Assembly: GCA_038993745.2 (NCBI GenBank) | Contig: CP160629.1 | Coordinates: forward strand, 2,604,001 to 2,668,000 | Source: Aliivibrio fischeri | Lineage (GTDB): Bacteria > Pseudomonadota > Gammaproteobacteria > Enterobacterales > Vibrionaceae | Length of the DNA stretch: 64,000 bases | Direction of reading: 5' to 3' | Shown: in pieces, positions 43,533-54,364 of the stretch | How the letters are laid out: every line of letters starts with the position of its first letter | Numbering within the stretch: position 1 is the first letter of the stretch | Position numbers and translations under genes: made by a program | The notes under the pieces: model-generated | Databases searched by the model: none | Seen by the model: only the letters and a program-made list of their open reading frames with translations | What the model was told of the DNA's origin: nothing

Positions 43533-45338
43533 GTGAAGACTATAACCACAGATATCGCAGTAATCGGCGCGGGCGGTGCAGGTTTACGTACTGCCATTGC
43601 AGCTGCAGAAGCTAACCCAGAGCTGGAGATTGCTCTGATTTCAAAAGTATACCCAATGCGTTCACATACAGTGGCTGCAGAAGGTGGTTCCGCTGCCGTG
43701 ACCAAGGAAGAAGATACACTAGACAATCACTTCAACGATACTGTTGGTGGTGGTGATTGGCTGTGTGAACAGGATGTTGTTGAGTACTTTGTAGAAAATG
43801 CATACCGTGAAATGACCCAATTAGAACAATGGGGTTGTCCATGGAGCCGTAAAGAAAATGGTGAAGTTAACGTTCGCCGTTTTGGTGGTATGAAAGTTGA
43901 ACGTACATGGTTTGCTGCGGATAAAACCGGCTTCCACATGCTTCACACTCTATTCCAAACATCAATGAAATACCCTCAAATCAACCGTTTTGATGAGTAC
44001 TTCGTTGTTGACCTTCTTGTGGAAGAAGGCCAAGTTCAAGGTCTGATTGCTATTCATATGGCAGAAGGCGAACTTATCTGTATTAAAGCAAAATCTGTTG
44101 TTCTTGCAACAGGTGGTGCAGGTCGTGTTTACCACTGTAACACCAATGGCGGTATCGTTACTGGTGATGGTATGGCGATGGCATTCCGTCACGGTGTTCC
44201 ACTACGTGATATGGAATTCGTACAATACCACCCAACAGGTCTACCAGGCACTGGTATTCTTATGACTGAAGGTTGTCGTGGTGAAGGCGGTATCATCGTA
44301 AACAAAAACGGTTACCGTTACCTACAAGATTACGGCATGGGTCCTGAGACTCCTGTTGGCGAGCCTAAGAACAAATACATGGAACTGGGTCCTCGTGACA
44401 AAGTATCTCAAGCGTTCTGGCATGAACTACAAAAAGGTAACACAATTAAGCACCCTCTAGGTGATGTTGTGCATCTAGATCTTCGTCACCTTGGTGAAGA
44501 ATATCTACATGAGCGCCTACCATTTATCTGTGAATTAGCAAAAGCATACGTAAACGTTGACCCAGCTAAAGAGCCTATCCCAATCCGTCCAACGGTTCAC
44601 TACACTATGGGTGGTATCGAAACGGATAAGAACAATGAAACAAGCATCAAAGGTCTATTTGCTGTTGGTGAATGTTCTTCTGTTGGTCTTCACGGTGCAA
44701 ACCGTCTAGGTTCAAACTCTCTAGCTGAGCTAGTTGTATTCGGTCGCCTTGCTGGTGAAAAAGCCGCGGAACGTGCTGCTGAATTCACGTCTTGGAATGA
44801 AGAATCAATCCAAAAACAAATTACTGAAGTTCAAGCTCGCATTGATGCGCTAATGGCGCAAGAAGGCGACGAAAACTGGGCAACTATCCGTACTGAAATG
44901 GGTCACTCTATGGAAGCGGGTTGTGGTATCTATCGTAAAGAGCATGAAATGCAAGATACGATTGATAAACTGGCTGAACTAAAAGAGCGTTACAAGAAAA
45001 TCAGCATCAAAGATAAAGGTAAAGTGTTCAACACTGACCTTCTATACGCAATCGAAGTTGGTTACGGTCTTGAAGTTGCAGAAGCAATGGCTCACTCAGC
45101 GATTCTACGTAAAGAATCTCGTGGTGCACACCAACGTCTAGATGACGGTTGTACAGAGCGTGATGATGAGAACTTCCTAAAACACTCATTAGCGTTCTAC
45201 AACAAAGATGCAGCGCCTACTATCAAGTACAGCGATGTAACGATCACTAAATCACAACCAAAAGCTCGCCTATATGGTGAAGCAGCTGAAAAAGCAGCAG
45301 CAGAAGAAGCGGCGAAGAACGCAGAGGAGCACGCATAA
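43533..45338 (+). CDS. frdA: fumarate reductase flavoprotein subunit
   Basis: Catalytic subunit that reduces fumarate to succinate at the cytoplasmic face during anaerobic respiration. FAD motif [18 protein letters not shown]; the covalent-FAD His lies in [13 protein letters not shown]; active-site segment [12 protein letters not shown]. The start is GTG at 43533 with CGGAGGA upstream; an earlier in-frame ATG at 43491 would add 14 residues of poor fit. 601 residues matches FrdA. Its stop overlaps the frdB start. Confidence 0.97.
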   Translation: MKTITTDIAVIGAGGAGLRTAIAAAEANPELEIALISKVYPMRSHTVAAEGGSAAVTKEEDTLDNHFNDTVGGGDWLCEQDVVEYFVENAYREMTQLEQWGCPWSRKENGEVNVRRFGGMKVERTWFAADKTGFHMLHTLFQTSMKYPQINRFDEYFVVDLLVEEGQVQGLIAIHMAEGELICIKAKSVVLATGGAGRVYHCNTNGGIVTGDGMAMAFRHGVPLRDMEFVQYHPTGLPGTGILMTEGCRGEGGIIVNKNGYRYLQDYGMGPETPVGEPKNKYMELGPRDKVSQAFWHELQKGNTIKHPLGDVVHLDLRHLGEEYLHERLPFICELAKAYVNVDPAKEPIPIRPTVHYTMGGIETDKNNETSIKGLFAVGECSSVGLHGANRLGSNSLAELVVFGRLAGEKAAERAAEFTSWNEESIQKQITEVQARIDALMAQEGDENWATIRTEMGHSMEAGCGIYRKEHEMQDTIDKLAELKERYKKISIKDKGKVFNTDLLYAIEVGYGLEVAEAMAHSAILRKESRGAHQRLDDGCTERDDENFLKHSLAFYNKDAAPTIKYSDVTITKSQPKARLYGEAAEKAAAEEAAKNAEEHA

Positions 45339-46081
45339 TGACGGGTGGCAATCGAATCCAAAAAGTAAGCATCCTGCGTTACGACCCAATGAAAGATGAG
45401 AAGCCTTATCTTCAAACGTTTGATGTTCCTTGTGATGAAACAACGTCTGTATTAGACGCTATTGGTTACATCAAAGATAACCTAGATAAAGACCTATCTT
45501 ACCGTTGGTCTTGTCGTATGGCGATCTGTGGTTCTTGTGGCATGATGGTAAACAATGTGCCAAAACTGGCTTGTAAAGCGTTCTTACGTGATTACCCAGA
45601 TGGTTTAACATTAGAGCCATTAGCAAACTTCCCAATTGAAAAAGATTTAATTGTTGATATGACGCCATTCATTGAGCGTTTAGAAGCAATCAAACCTTAC
45701 ATTTTAGGAAATGACCGTACACCAGAACAAGGTCCAAACACTCAGACTCCTGAGCAAATGGCGAAATACAAACAATTCGCTGGTTGTATCAACTGTGGTT
45801 TATGTTACGCAGCATGTCCTCAATTTGGTCTAAACCCTGAGTTCATCGGTCCTGCAGCACTGACTCTTGCACACCGTTATAACCTTGATAGCCGTGACAA
45901 CGGCTCAGCTGAGCGTATGAAGCTAATCAATGGTGACAACGGCGCATGGGGCTGTACATTTGTTGGTTACTGTTCTGAAGTGTGTCCAAAACACGTTGAC
46001 CCAGCAGCAGCTGTAAACCAAGGTAAGATCGCATCGTCTCAAGACTTTGTTATCGCAATGCTTAAACCTCAGGAGGCATAA
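45338..46081 (+). CDS. frdB: fumarate reductase iron-sulfur subunit
   Basis: Carries electrons from the quinol site to FrdA. 2Fe-2S ligands are in [21 protein letters not shown]; the 4Fe-4S and 3Fe-4S ligands are in [15 protein letters not shown] and [11 protein letters not shown]. 247 residues. The ATG shares a base with the frdA stop, and frdC begins 2 bp after it ends, so translation is tightly coupled. Confidence 0.97.
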   Translation: MTGGNRIQKVSILRYDPMKDEKPYLQTFDVPCDETTSVLDAIGYIKDNLDKDLSYRWSCRMAICGSCGMMVNNVPKLACKAFLRDYPDGLTLEPLANFPIEKDLIVDMTPFIERLEAIKPYILGNDRTPEQGPNTQTPEQMAKYKQFAGCINCGLCYAACPQFGLNPEFIGPAALTLAHRYNLDSRDNGSAERMKLINGDNGAWGCTFVGYCSEVCPKHVDPAAAVNQGKIASSQDFVIAMLKPQEA

Positions 46082-46083
46082 GG

Positions 46084-46467
46084 ATGAGCAATCGTAAACC
46101 TTACGTTCGCGAAATGACACGTACTTGGTGGAAAGATCACCCTTTCTACCGCTTCTACATGGTTCGTGAAGCAACGGTTCTACCACTAATTTTCTTTACT
46201 ATCTGTCTGCTTGTTGGTCTAGGTAGCTTAGTTAAGGGTCCACTAGCTTGGGCTTCTTGGTTAGATTTCATGGCAAACCCTATTGTGGTTGCTCTGAACA
46301 TTGTTGCTTTAGCTGGTAGCTTATTCCATGCTCAAACCTTCTTTAGCATGATGCCGCAAGTAATGCCGATTCGTCTTGGTGGTAAAACACTGGATAAGAA
46401 AGTGGTTGTTCTTGCACAATGGGCAGCAGTTGCTGCTATCACATTACTTGTACTGGTTATCGTTTAA
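46084..46467 (+). CDS. frdC: fumarate reductase membrane subunit C
   Basis: Hydrophobic anchor that with FrdD binds menaquinol. Begins [20 protein letters not shown] and [15 protein letters not shown], the FrdC signature, with three membrane helices (about 25-48, 62-88, 105-127). 127 residues is normal. It lies between frdB and frdD. Confidence 0.96.
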   Translation: MSNRKPYVREMTRTWWKDHPFYRFYMVREATVLPLIFFTICLLVGLGSLVKGPLAWASWLDFMANPIVVALNIVALAGSLFHAQTFFSMMPQVMPIRLGGKTLDKKVVVLAQWAAVAAITLLVLVIV

Positions 46468-46478
46468 GGAGAATTATT

Positions 46479-46841
46479 GTGGTAAATCGTAATCCAAAGC
46501 GTTCTGACGAACCAGTATGGTGGGGCTTGTTTGGTGCTGGCGGCACTTGGTTTGCAATGCTAACACCTGTAACTATCTTAGTTCTTGGTATCTTAGTTCC
46601 ACTAGGTGTGATCGGTCCTGAATCAATGAACTACCTACGTGTTGCTGGTTTTGTTACTAGCATCATTGGTGCATTATTTGTTATCGGTTCTATCTCTATG
46701 CCAATGTGGCATGCGATGCACCGTTTGCACCATGGTATGCATGACCTAAAATTCCACACAGGTACTGCGGGTAAAATCGCATGTTATGCAGCGGCGGCAC
46801 TAGCAACTGTATTATCTGTTGTGTTTATCTTCATGATCTAA
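46479..46841 (+). CDS. frdD: fumarate reductase membrane subunit D
   Basis: Second membrane anchor of fumarate reductase. The GTG start at 46479 ([20 protein letters not shown]) has AAGGAG seven bases upstream and fits the family N terminus; the open frame extends farther upstream but only into frdC. Three membrane helices; [13 protein letters not shown] is the conserved His-rich quinone-side segment. 120 residues. A terminator follows. Confidence 0.96.
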   Translation: MVNRNPKRSDEPVWWGLFGAGGTWFAMLTPVTILVLGILVPLGVIGPESMNYLRVAGFVTSIIGALFVIGSISMPMWHAMHRLHHGMHDLKFHTGTAGKIACYAAAALATVLSVVFIFMI

Positions 46842-46856
46842 TTATCATCTAGATAC

Positions 46857-46889
46857 GAAAAAAAGGTTGGCTTTATGCCAACCTTTTTT
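46857..46889 (+). terminator. terminator of frdABCD
   Basis: AAGGTTGGC and GCCAACCTT pair around TTTAT, flanked by an A-run and TTTTTT. Confidence 0.92.
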
Positions 46890-46904
46890 GTATCTGCTAT
46901 GTAA

Positions 46905-46933
46905 TAAAAAAGGCCACCGAAGTGACCTTTTAT
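46905..46933 (-). terminator. terminator of efp
   Basis: On the minus strand AAAGGTCAC and GTGGCCTTT pair around TTCG, then a T-run. It is the same hairpin core as after ppc. Confidence 0.88.
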
Positions 46934-46961
46934 ATAAAGCTATTCTCGATATAAATCGAAA

Positions 46962-47528
46962 TTACTTCACACGACCAACGTATTCGCCAGTACGTGTATC
47001 AACTTTAACTACTTCACCGATAGCGATGAATAGTGGAACACGAACTACTGCACCAGTAGATAGCGTTGCTGGTTTACCACCAGTACCTTGAGTATCACCT
47101 TTTAGACCTGGGTCAGTTTCAGTTACTTCAAGTTCAACAAAATTTGGTGGTGTCACTGTAATTGGATTATCATTCCAAAGAGTCAGCGTACAAGTATCGT
47201 TTTCTACTAGCCATTTAGCTGTATCACCAACTGCTTTAACATCAGCTGCGATTTGCTCAAAGCTTACGCTATTCATGAAGTGGTAGAACTCACCATCGTT
47301 GTATAGGTAGTCTAACTCTACATCTACAACGTCAGCTAGTTCAAAGCTTTCACCTGATTTAAATGTTTTTTCTAGTGTTTTACCAGAAAGCAATCGACGA
47401 AGTTTTACACGGTTGAATGCTTGACCTTTACCTGGCTTAACATATTCGTTTTCGATAATTGAGCATGGCTCATTATCTAACATAAATTTCAAACCGCCTT
47501 TGAATTCATTGGTACTTACTGACGCCAT
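46962..47528 (-). CDS. efp: elongation factor P
   Basis: Relieves ribosome stalling at polyproline. Three-domain EF-P of 188 residues. The modified lysine is Lys34 in [19 protein letters not shown], the substrate of EpmA and EpmB, both encoded nearby. The C-terminal segment [19 protein letters not shown] is the EF-P signature. Divergent from epmB with a 32-bp gap, so the promoters must overlap. Confidence 0.98.
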   Translation of the reverse strand: MASVSTNEFKGGLKFMLDNEPCSIIENEYVKPGKGQAFNRVKLRRLLSGKTLEKTFKSGESFELADVVDVELDYLYNDGEFYHFMNSVSFEQIAADVKAVGDTAKWLVENDTCTLTLWNDNPITVTPPNFVELEVTETDPGLKGDTQGTGGKPATLSTGAVVRVPLFIAIGEVVKVDTRTGEYVGRVK

Positions 47529-47560
47529 GATTTCCTCTTAACATCGTTGAGTTATAAATA

Positions 47561-48583
47561 ATGTCACACATGATAACCCGAAATGACGCTCCTGTTGAGC
47601 AAAACTGGCTCAAAGAACTAGCGAATGCGATCTCTAACCCTCATCAGCTACTTTCAACACTTGGTATTGATAGCGCTCCGTGGGAAAAAGGATTGGAAGC
47701 GAAAAAGTTATTTGCGTTACGTGTGCCGACAAGTTTTGTCGATAGAATGGAATTTGGCAACCCTTTTGATCCTTTATTACGCCAAGTATTGCCTTTAGAT
47801 CAAGAATTCGAGGTACATGAGGGATATTCGAACGATCCTTTAAAGGAGCAAGACAACCAACAGCCAGGTTTATTGCATAAGTATAAAAACCGAGTTCTAT
47901 TGATTGTTAAAGGGGGATGCGCTGTTAATTGTCGCTACTGCTTCCGCCGTCACTTTCCATATCAAGACAACAAAGGCAGCAAAACTATTTGGCAAGAGTC
48001 CATTGATTACATCTCCAACCACCCAGAAATAAATGAAGTTATTTTCTCTGGCGGTGATCCATTAATGGCCAAAGATCACGAACTTCAATGGTTAATTGAC
48101 CATATTGAAGCAATCCCGCATATCAAGCGCCTTCGTATCCACTCTCGCTTGCCGGTGGTAATACCAAACCGTATTACCGATACGTTATGTCAACTATTTA
48201 CAAAAACACGCTTACAAATCATTCTAGTGACTCATATCAATCATGCTAATGAAATTAGCCAAGAACTCATCAGTAGTATGCACAAACTAAAGCTTGCTCA
48301 TGTCACTCTATTAAATCAAAGCGTGTTATTAAAAGGCGTTAATGATAATGCAGATACATTAACTCAATTAAGTGAAGCATTATTCGATGCGGGTATTTTG
48401 CCTTATTACCTTCATGTATTAGATAAAGTCCAAGGGGCTGCTCATTTCTTTGTTTCTGACGAAAAAGCCAAACAGTTAATGAGTGAACTGATAGAAAATG
48501 TATCTGGTTACCTTGTTCCTACATTAGCTAGAGAGATTGGTGGTAGAAAAAGCAAAACACCTCTCGACTTATATTTGGAATAA
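47561..48583 (+). CDS. epmB: EF-P beta-lysylation protein EpmB (lysine 2,3-aminomutase family)
   Basis: Radical-SAM, PLP-dependent enzyme that makes (R)-beta-lysine for EF-P. The cluster motif CAVNCRYCFRRHFPY (CxxxCxxC) and GGDPLMAKDHEL are present. 340 residues, similar to E. coli EpmB. The first ATG (MSHMITRND) fits the family N terminus; a second Met three codons in is possible. Divergent from efp. Confidence 0.95.
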   Translation: MSHMITRNDAPVEQNWLKELANAISNPHQLLSTLGIDSAPWEKGLEAKKLFALRVPTSFVDRMEFGNPFDPLLRQVLPLDQEFEVHEGYSNDPLKEQDNQQPGLLHKYKNRVLLIVKGGCAVNCRYCFRRHFPYQDNKGSKTIWQESIDYISNHPEINEVIFSGGDPLMAKDHELQWLIDHIEAIPHIKRLRIHSRLPVVIPNRITDTLCQLFTKTRLQIILVTHINHANEISQELISSMHKLKLAHVTLLNQSVLLKGVNDNADTLTQLSEALFDAGILPYYLHVLDKVQGAAHFFVSDEKAKQLMSELIENVSGYLVPTLAREIGGRKSKTPLDLYLE

Positions 48584-48591
48584 TTACAGGC

Positions 48592-48626
48592 ATAAAAAAA
48601 CCGAAGCACTCGCTTCGGTTTTTTGT
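48592..48626 (+). terminator. bidirectional terminator between epmB and pfkA
   Basis: AACCGAAGC and GCTTCGGTT pair around ACTC, with an A-run before and TTTTTT after. Confidence 0.9.
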
Positions 48627-48646
48627 ATCTAGAATTCAATCCTAAA

Positions 48647-49609
48647 TTAAAATAACTCTTCAGCTACTTTGTATAGCTCAAGTTTTTCTGGACGACGCAT
48701 GTTTTCAATTGCATCGATGATATCGTGGTGAACAAGTTGTTCATTTTGAATACCAACACAACGGCCACCGTGACCATCAATCAGCAATTTAACACCGTAG
48801 TTACCCATACGAGAAGCTAGGATACGGTCGAATGCACCAGGTTGACCACCACGTTGAATGTGACCAAGAACCGTTGCACGAGTTTCACGACCCGTTTCAG
48901 CTTCGATTTCTTTTGCAAGTTGGTTAACATCAGTCATCAGCTCAGTGATCGCGATGATTGCGTGTTTTTTACCTTTCGCAATACCATCTTGGATATTTTG
49001 AATCAGAGCTTCTTTGTTTAAACCTGTTTCAGGAGTAATAACGTACTCACAACCACCAGCAATTGCAGACATAAGAGTTAAATCACCACAGTGACGACCC
49101 ATAACTTCTACAATAGAAATACGTTGGTGAGAAGAAGACGTGTCACGTAGACGGTCAATTGCATCAATAACAGTGTTTAATGCTGTTAGGTAACCAATTG
49201 TGTAGTCAGTACCCGCGATATCATTATCAATTGTGCCAGGAAGACCGATACATGGGTAACCCATTTCAGTTAATTTCTTCGCACCCATGTAAGAACCGTC
49301 ACCACCGATAACGATTAGCGCATCAATGTCGTGTTTCTTAAGGTTTTCGATCGCTTTTTCACGAACAGCTACTTCTTTAAACTCAGGAAAACGTGCTGAA
49401 CCTAAGAATGTACCGCCGCGGTTGATCATATCAGATACGCTGTGACGCTCTAATTTTTCGATACGATCTTCAACAAGACCTAAGTAGCCATCATGAATAC
49501 CAAATACTTCTAGGCCTTCCGTCAATGCTGTACGAACAACACCACGAACTGCCGCATTCATACCCGGCGCATCGCCACCACTTGTTAAAACACCAATCTT
49601 CTTGACCAT
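48647..49609 (-). CDS. pfkA: ATP-dependent 6-phosphofructokinase
   Basis: Committed step of glycolysis. [18 protein letters not shown] (ATP loop), [14 protein letters not shown] and the catalytic [16 protein letters not shown] (base Asp) are present, with [10 protein letters not shown] downstream. 320 residues matches the E. coli tetrameric enzyme. Monocistronic by appearance; fieF lies 220 bp upstream on the same strand, as it does in many gamma-proteobacteria. Confidence 0.98.
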   Translation of the reverse strand: MVKKIGVLTSGGDAPGMNAAVRGVVRTALTEGLEVFGIHDGYLGLVEDRIEKLERHSVSDMINRGGTFLGSARFPEFKEVAVREKAIENLKKHDIDALIVIGGDGSYMGAKKLTEMGYPCIGLPGTIDNDIAGTDYTIGYLTALNTVIDAIDRLRDTSSSHQRISIVEVMGRHCGDLTLMSAIAGGCEYVITPETGLNKEALIQNIQDGIAKGKKHAIIAITELMTDVNQLAKEIEAETGRETRATVLGHIQRGGQPGAFDRILASRMGNYGVKLLIDGHGGRCVGIQNEQLVHHDIIDAIENMRRPEKLELYKVAEELF

Positions 49610-49829
49610 GGTTACCCTCTAAATATGGTTGGGAATTTCAATTTCAATTTTGAACACAGCAAGCAAACTCCCTAATCTGCTCACCATTAATAATCTGTAA
49701 TTTTTTTTCTTATGTAAGAGTATTACCAGTTTACTGAAAAAGTTCGTTGATTCACATCAGAATCAATCATGACAATTTTATTTTTCTGTTACCAAAAAAC
49801 AAAAAACGCTAATAATACTACGCAAACAC

Positions 49830-50735
49830 TTAACTAAACTGTTGTTGCTCTCTGTCTGAGTCTAGCACAACTGATAATGGGTCTTGATGAATTATAATAT
49901 CAGAATGTGGGAACACAGATAAAAGCTCATCTTCTACGGCATCTGCAATCTTATGTGCTTGAACTAAAGGCATTTGATCTGGAAGCTCTAAATGTAGTTG
50001 AATAAATCGAGTTGGGCCAGCTAAACGAGTACGTAAATCATGAATCCCCTTCACTCCTTCAACTCGACAACACGCTTCTCTTATTTGATCTAACTCTTCT
50101 GCCGGTAATTGTCTATCAAGTAATAATTGAATCGCTTCATAAGCCATTTTAAAGGCACTTACTAATATATACACCCCAATCACTAAAGCAAAAATAGCAT
50201 CGGCTTGATGCCAACCGTACCAGCTCAACGCCAGTGCCAACATAATAGCTGCATTCATAAATAAATCCGTTTTATAATGCAGAGAGTCCGCAGCAATCGC
50301 TTGGCTTCCTGTTTGCTTAACGACCCACTGTTGAACCAACACAAGGCCAAGGGTTAAAACAATAGCAAAACCACTGACATACACACCTAACTCAGGAGCA
50401 ATCACATCTTGAGGACGGAAAAAACGCTCAACACCATTCAGTAACAAGAAACAAGCAGAGCCAGAGATAAACATAGCTTGAGCCAATGCGGCAAGAGATT
50501 CAGCCTTACCATGCCCAAATCGATGTTCTTCATCTGGTGGCTGAAGTGCATAACGCACAACCAATAAATTGGTAATAGAAGCGCCCATATCAAGCAATGA
50601 ATCAACGAGTGAAGCCAGTAAACTCACCGAACCGGTTACCCACCAAGTTCCTAATTTAAATAACATTAAAACCGTAGCAACTATAGTTGCAAGCCATGCA
50701 GCCATTGTTACTAAAGAGGCGTATTTCTGAGTCAT
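49830..50735 (-). CDS. fieF: cation-efflux pump FieF (CDF family)
   Basis: Inner-membrane proton-coupled exporter of Fe(II) and Zn(II). Six membrane helices; metal-site residues appear in [18 protein letters not shown] (helix 2) and [17 protein letters not shown] (helix 5). A cytoplasmic C-terminal domain with [20 protein letters not shown] follows. 301 residues. It sits between pfkA and cpxP, the same order as in E. coli (cpxA-cpxR-cpxP-fieF-pfkA). Confidence 0.95.
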   Translation of the reverse strand: MTQKYASLVTMAAWLATIVATVLMLFKLGTWWVTGSVSLLASLVDSLLDMGASITNLLVVRYALQPPDEEHRFGHGKAESLAALAQAMFISGSACFLLLNGVERFFRPQDVIAPELGVYVSGFAIVLTLGLVLVQQWVVKQTGSQAIAADSLHYKTDLFMNAAIMLALALSWYGWHQADAIFALVIGVYILVSAFKMAYEAIQLLLDRQLPAEELDQIREACCRVEGVKGIHDLRTRLAGPTRFIQLHLELPDQMPLVQAHKIADAVEDELLSVFPHSDIIIHQDPLSVVLDSDREQQQFS

Positions 50736-50833
50736 GTTTTTCCCATTGCTTAAAAATCAATCCCTAGTATAAAGATTTAATCTCAAAATCGTAATTCCAT
50801 TTTTTAATATATTTACAACAATATTGGCATAAA

Positions 50834-50872
50834 CAAAAAAACGAGCCCCTACTTTCATAAGGACTCGTTTCA
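50834..50872 (-). terminator. terminator after cpxP
   Basis: ACGAGTCC and GGGCTCGT pair (imperfect) around an 11-base loop, then seven T on the minus strand. Confidence 0.75.
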
Positions 50873-50893
50873 TTTTTATTCGACTAAAGCGAA

Positions 50894-51385
50894 TTAATGT
50901 GCGCAATCAGCAATATATTTATCTTGGTTTGCTTTAAATTCTGCTTTTTGTTCAGGAGTTAAAATGTTCATCATTTCGTGACGTTTTTTCATCATTTCTA
51001 CACGACGATCGATCTGACGTTGTGACATTTTTTCAGCTAAATCACGTACTGCTTGCTCATCAAAGTTATCCGCTAAGATTAAGTCCTGCATAGCTTGGTG
51101 ATCGGCTTTCATTTCAGCAGTTGGTTGACGATGCTCACCTCTTTTCGCTTTATGTTCAGCTTTACGCTCCTCACGCATTTTTTCAAATTTTGCTTTCTGC
51201 TCATCGGTTAAATCAAGATCTTTAAATGCTTTTTTATTAGCTTTCATCATGCACTTACCACCATGCATCCCTTCACCTTTCATTCCACCATCATGATGAC
51301 CACCACCAAAAGCAAATGCCGATGTTGACGCTAAAGAAAGAGGAAGAACAACTGCGCCTAAAACCATTTTTTTCATCATATTCAT
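50894..51385 (-). CDS. cpxP: CpxP/Spy-family periplasmic adaptor
   Basis: Periplasmic protein that restrains the CpxA sensor and binds misfolded proteins. Signal peptide about 1-26. Two LTxxQ-type motifs (DLTDEQKAKFEKMREER and ILTPEQKAEFKANQ) mark the CpxP/Spy fold. A His/Met/Gly-rich N-terminal segment (GGGHHDGGMKGEGMHGGKCM) and a C-terminal DCAH could bind metal. 163 residues. Divergent from cpxRA with a perfect CpxR box between, which argues for CpxP rather than Spy. Confidence 0.88.
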   Translation of the reverse strand: MNMMKKMVLGAVVLPLSLASTSAFAFGGGHHDGGMKGEGMHGGKCMMKANKKAFKDLDLTDEQKAKFEKMREERKAEHKAKRGEHRQPTAEMKADHQAMQDLILADNFDEQAVRDLAEKMSQRQIDRRVEMMKKRHEMMNILTPEQKAEFKANQDKYIADCAH

Positions 51386-51469
51386 TGTATTATCTCCGTT
51401 GAAGAAATCTTATTGTATGGGTACACAACTCTGCGTTGTTTGGTATGAGATAAGAATAGCTCAGTCAAC

Positions 51470-51505
51470 GTAAATGAGTGTATTTTGAGCGTAAAGCAAC
51501 GTAAA
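51470..51505. promoter_or_regulatory. CpxR boxes between cpxP and cpxR
   Basis: GTAAA-GCAAC-GTAAA at 51491-51505 is a perfect CpxR box (GTAAA-N5-GTAAA). GTAAA-TGAGT-GTATT at 51470-51484 is a second, weaker box 21 bp away. They can serve both divergent promoters. Confidence 0.85.
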
Positions 51506-51589
51506 GGTTATTTTGAAGGTTGGTATTCCTTCGTTTATTTGGCGATACTATCATTACCAAATGGTTGGTAAGAAAGCGAGTAGATAAGA

Positions 51590-52273
51590 ATGGCAAAGAT
51601 TTTATTAGTTGATGATGATATTGAACTGACAGCTCTGTTAAAAGATATCTTAAGTTTAGAAGGCTATAACGTAATAGAAGCTAATAATGGTATTGAAGGT
51701 TTAGCTGCAATAACCGATGATCTTGACCTTATTTTGCTTGATATCATGATGCCTAAAATGAATGGCATGGATATGCTCCGTAAATTACGAGAGACAAATG
51801 AAACGCCTGTTCTTATGCTCACAGCCAAAGGTGAAGAAATTGATCGTGTGATTGGTCTTGAGCTTGGTGCAGATGATTACTTACCAAAGCCATTTAGCGA
51901 CAGAGAGTTACTAGCTCGAATTCGTGCCATCTTACGACGTACTCAAGGCAAAACAAAAGAGAGTAATAGCGGCAGTATCAAATACCAAGATATTGAACTC
52001 TTTGTTGGCAAACAAGAAGCTTATCGCAATGGTGAACTAATGGAGCTAACAGGAACTGAATTCGGTCTATTATCACAGTTCATCCAAAAGCCAGGCGAAA
52101 TCATATCGAAAGAAGATCTCAGCTTAGAGGTACTAGGCAAACGTCTTGCACCGTTTGACCGTGCTATTGATATGCACGTGTCTAATTTACGCAAAAAATT
52201 ACCGCCACTATCAGAAGGAAAACCTCGAATTAAAACATTACGAGGCCGCGGCTATTTGTTTGTAGAGGAGTAA
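51590..52273 (+). CDS. cpxR: envelope-stress response regulator CpxR
   Basis: OmpR-family regulator. Receiver domain with the acidic pocket (LLVDDDIELT) and phosphoacceptor Asp in LILLDIMMPKMNGMD; conserved Lys in YLPKPFSDRE. The C-terminal winged helix ends KTLRGRGYLFVEE. 227 residues. Its stop is 3 bp before the cpxA GTG start. Confidence 0.97.
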   Translation: MAKILLVDDDIELTALLKDILSLEGYNVIEANNGIEGLAAITDDLDLILLDIMMPKMNGMDMLRKLRETNETPVLMLTAKGEEIDRVIGLELGADDYLPKPFSDRELLARIRAILRRTQGKTKESNSGSIKYQDIELFVGKQEAYRNGELMELTGTEFGLLSQFIQKPGEIISKEDLSLEVLGKRLAPFDRAIDMHVSNLRKKLPPLSEGKPRIKTLRGRGYLFVEE

Positions 52274-52276
52274 TCG

Positions 52277-53664
52277 GTGTTTAAGGTAAATACTCGCTTC
52301 CCCCTTTTATCCAGCTTATATGGCCGGATCTTTGCCATTTTTTGGTTAACCTTACTATTGGTACTTATTGGGGTTGTTATTGGCCCCAACTTTGACCCCC
52401 GTTCTCGTCACAATATTGCAGCTGAGCATCTAACTAAAATGACTCAAATTGCCGCTTACATTACAGGAAAGTACTCTGAGCGTGATAATTTGAAAAAAAC
52501 ATTGAAAGAGATCAGTCACCGAGCGCATAGACACGACGAAAATCTTGATCTATTTTTCACCACCCCAACGGTGAAATTTTAGATAAACCAAGAGAACTTC
52601 GAGGAAGAAAAAAAGCCTTACTTAACTTTTTAACGCTGTCTGATAATCCCGAATTACCACAACAAAAACTTTATGGAAGAACCATGATGGCTGGTCCTTT
52701 TGATATCGTGATTGCCCATGAAACCGTTTATATGTATGTGGGGCGATATTGGAAAAAGCCACCACCATTTATTCTTAGAATATTAGATAAACCAGGGCAA
52801 TTACTCTTAGTTACCATGCTCGTTAGTACGCCCTTTTTACTTTGGCTTGCTTGGGCATTAAGTCAACCTGCAAGACGTTTACAAAAGGCAGCAGAGCGCG
52901 TTGCTAAAGGCCAATTTGAAAAAGATAAAGATCTTGAAAAAGGTCCAAGAGAGTTTAGAAAAACCGGACAAAGCTTTAATCAGATGGTTGGCTCATTAAA
53001 TACCATGATTTCGGGTCAACAGCGTTTACTTTCAGATATTTCACATGAATTACGCTCCCCGCTAACCCGCTTAAGAATGGCGACTGCTCTTGCCACTCGT
53101 AAACAAGGGGAAAGTGCAGAATTATCTCGAATAGATATGGAAGCGGATCGTTTAGAACAAATGATATCTGAGTTATTGGAGCTTTCTCGCATTCAAGTTA
53201 ATAGTCATCAAGAGCGAGAAAAAACCGATGCTTACTCATTATGGTTTGATATTTTAGAAGACGCCAAATTTGAAGCCGAGCATTTAAATAAAGTACTGAC
53301 TTACTCTGATTTAAAAGAAACGCCTATCTTTGGTAATCCTAATTTATTAATGAGCGCCGTAGAAAACGTTATACGCAATGCAATCAAATACGGTAACGAT
53401 GTCGTTACGGTAAACATCAATGACAACGGTAAAATTCTCACCATCATCGTTGATGATAATGGCGAAGGTGTCCCTGAAGATGAACTACAAGATATCTTTA
53501 AACCTTTCTACCGTGTCTCTACCGCTCGTGATCGAAGCAGTGGCGGAACTGGGCTTGGTTTAGCGATTACTGAAAGTGCCATTTATCAACACAATGGGAC
53601 AATTATTGCGAGCCGAAGTCCATTAGGTGGATTACGAATGACAATAACACTGCCAATAGAATAA
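52277..53664 (+). pseudogene. cpxA: sensor histidine kinase CpxA (apparent frameshift near 52563-52566)
   Basis: Inner-membrane sensor of envelope stress. The first frame (GTG start, MFKVNTRFPLLSSL) covers the first membrane helix and part of the periplasmic domain and stops at 52582. The rest continues one frame over: with one more C in CCCC at 52563-52566 it reads TTPNGEILDKPRELRGRKK and so on into MMAGPFDIVIAH. Downstream are helix 2 (LLLVTMLVSTPFLLWLAWAL), HAMP, the phospho-His box SDISHELRSPLTRLRM, N box ENVIRNAIKYG and GGTGLGLAITES. If the lesion is real, the sensor is split; an internal ATG at 52684 would yield a fragment with helix 2 and the kinase core but no sensory domain. Confidence 0.9.
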
Positions 53665-53785
53665 ATTCTTCAAAAACGAACACTCATGGCTTATATCAAA
53701 CAAAACGAATCTCGATATAAGTCATGTGTTATTTGGATGAGTTTAGATATACTGCTTTTAATTTCCGTTTATTCAAGAGTTCATT

Positions 53786-54265
53786 ATGTTTGATATTGCG
53801 CTGTACGAACCTGAAATCGCCCCAAATACGGGCAACATTATCCGATTATCTGCTAACTGTGGTGCAAACCTACATTTGATTGAACCACTGGGTTTTGATT
53901 TAGAAGAAAAGAAATTACGTCGCGCAGGTTTAGACTACCACGATTTAGCACACGTAAAACGCCACAAAAACTACGCCGCATTTCTTGAATATTTAGCCAA
54001 TGACAGTGATGTAGAGCACCGTATCTTTGCTTGTACAACTAAGACAACTGGTCACCACACAACACCAACCTATCAGAAAGGTGATGTGTTGTTATTTGGT
54101 CCTGAAACTCGTGGATTACCAGCTGATTTAATTGATGGTTTACCTATGGAACAGCGTATTCGCATTCCAATGATGCCAGACAGCCGTAGCTTAAACCTAT
54201 CGAACTCTGTCGCCATCATAGTATTCGAAGCATGGCGCCAAATGGGATTCGAAGGCGGGTTATAA
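53786..54265 (+). CDS. trmL: tRNA (cytidine/uridine-34-2'-O)-methyltransferase TrmL
   Basis: SPOUT enzyme that methylates the ribose of the wobble base in two tRNA-Leu species. Begins [20 protein letters not shown], with [15 protein letters not shown] and the knot-forming [18 protein letters not shown]. 159 residues is normal. Convergent with cysE across a shared terminator. Confidence 0.96.
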   Translation: MFDIALYEPEIAPNTGNIIRLSANCGANLHLIEPLGFDLEEKKLRRAGLDYHDLAHVKRHKNYAAFLEYLANDSDVEHRIFACTTKTTGHHTTPTYQKGDVLLFGPETRGLPADLIDGLPMEQRIRIPMMPDSRSLNLSNSVAIIVFEAWRQMGFEGGL

Positions 54266-54292
54266 TCCTCGACAATAAGAGACTTCAGATAC

Positions 54293-54323
54293 AAAAATAG
54301 CCACTCTATAGTGGCTATTTTTA
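54293..54323 (+). terminator. bidirectional terminator between trmL and cysE
   Basis: AAAAATAGCCACT and AGTGGCTATTTTT form a long stem with a tiny loop, usable from both sides. Confidence 0.88.
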
Positions 54324-54364
54324 TGCGTATTCTTGGATGATCTGTTCTGTAACTATAATAGGTG

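Noticed and set aside
46419..46478. Upstream extension of frdD into frdC
   Set aside because: The GTG at 46479 has a good ribosome-binding site and fits FrdD; the extension is frdC read in another frame.
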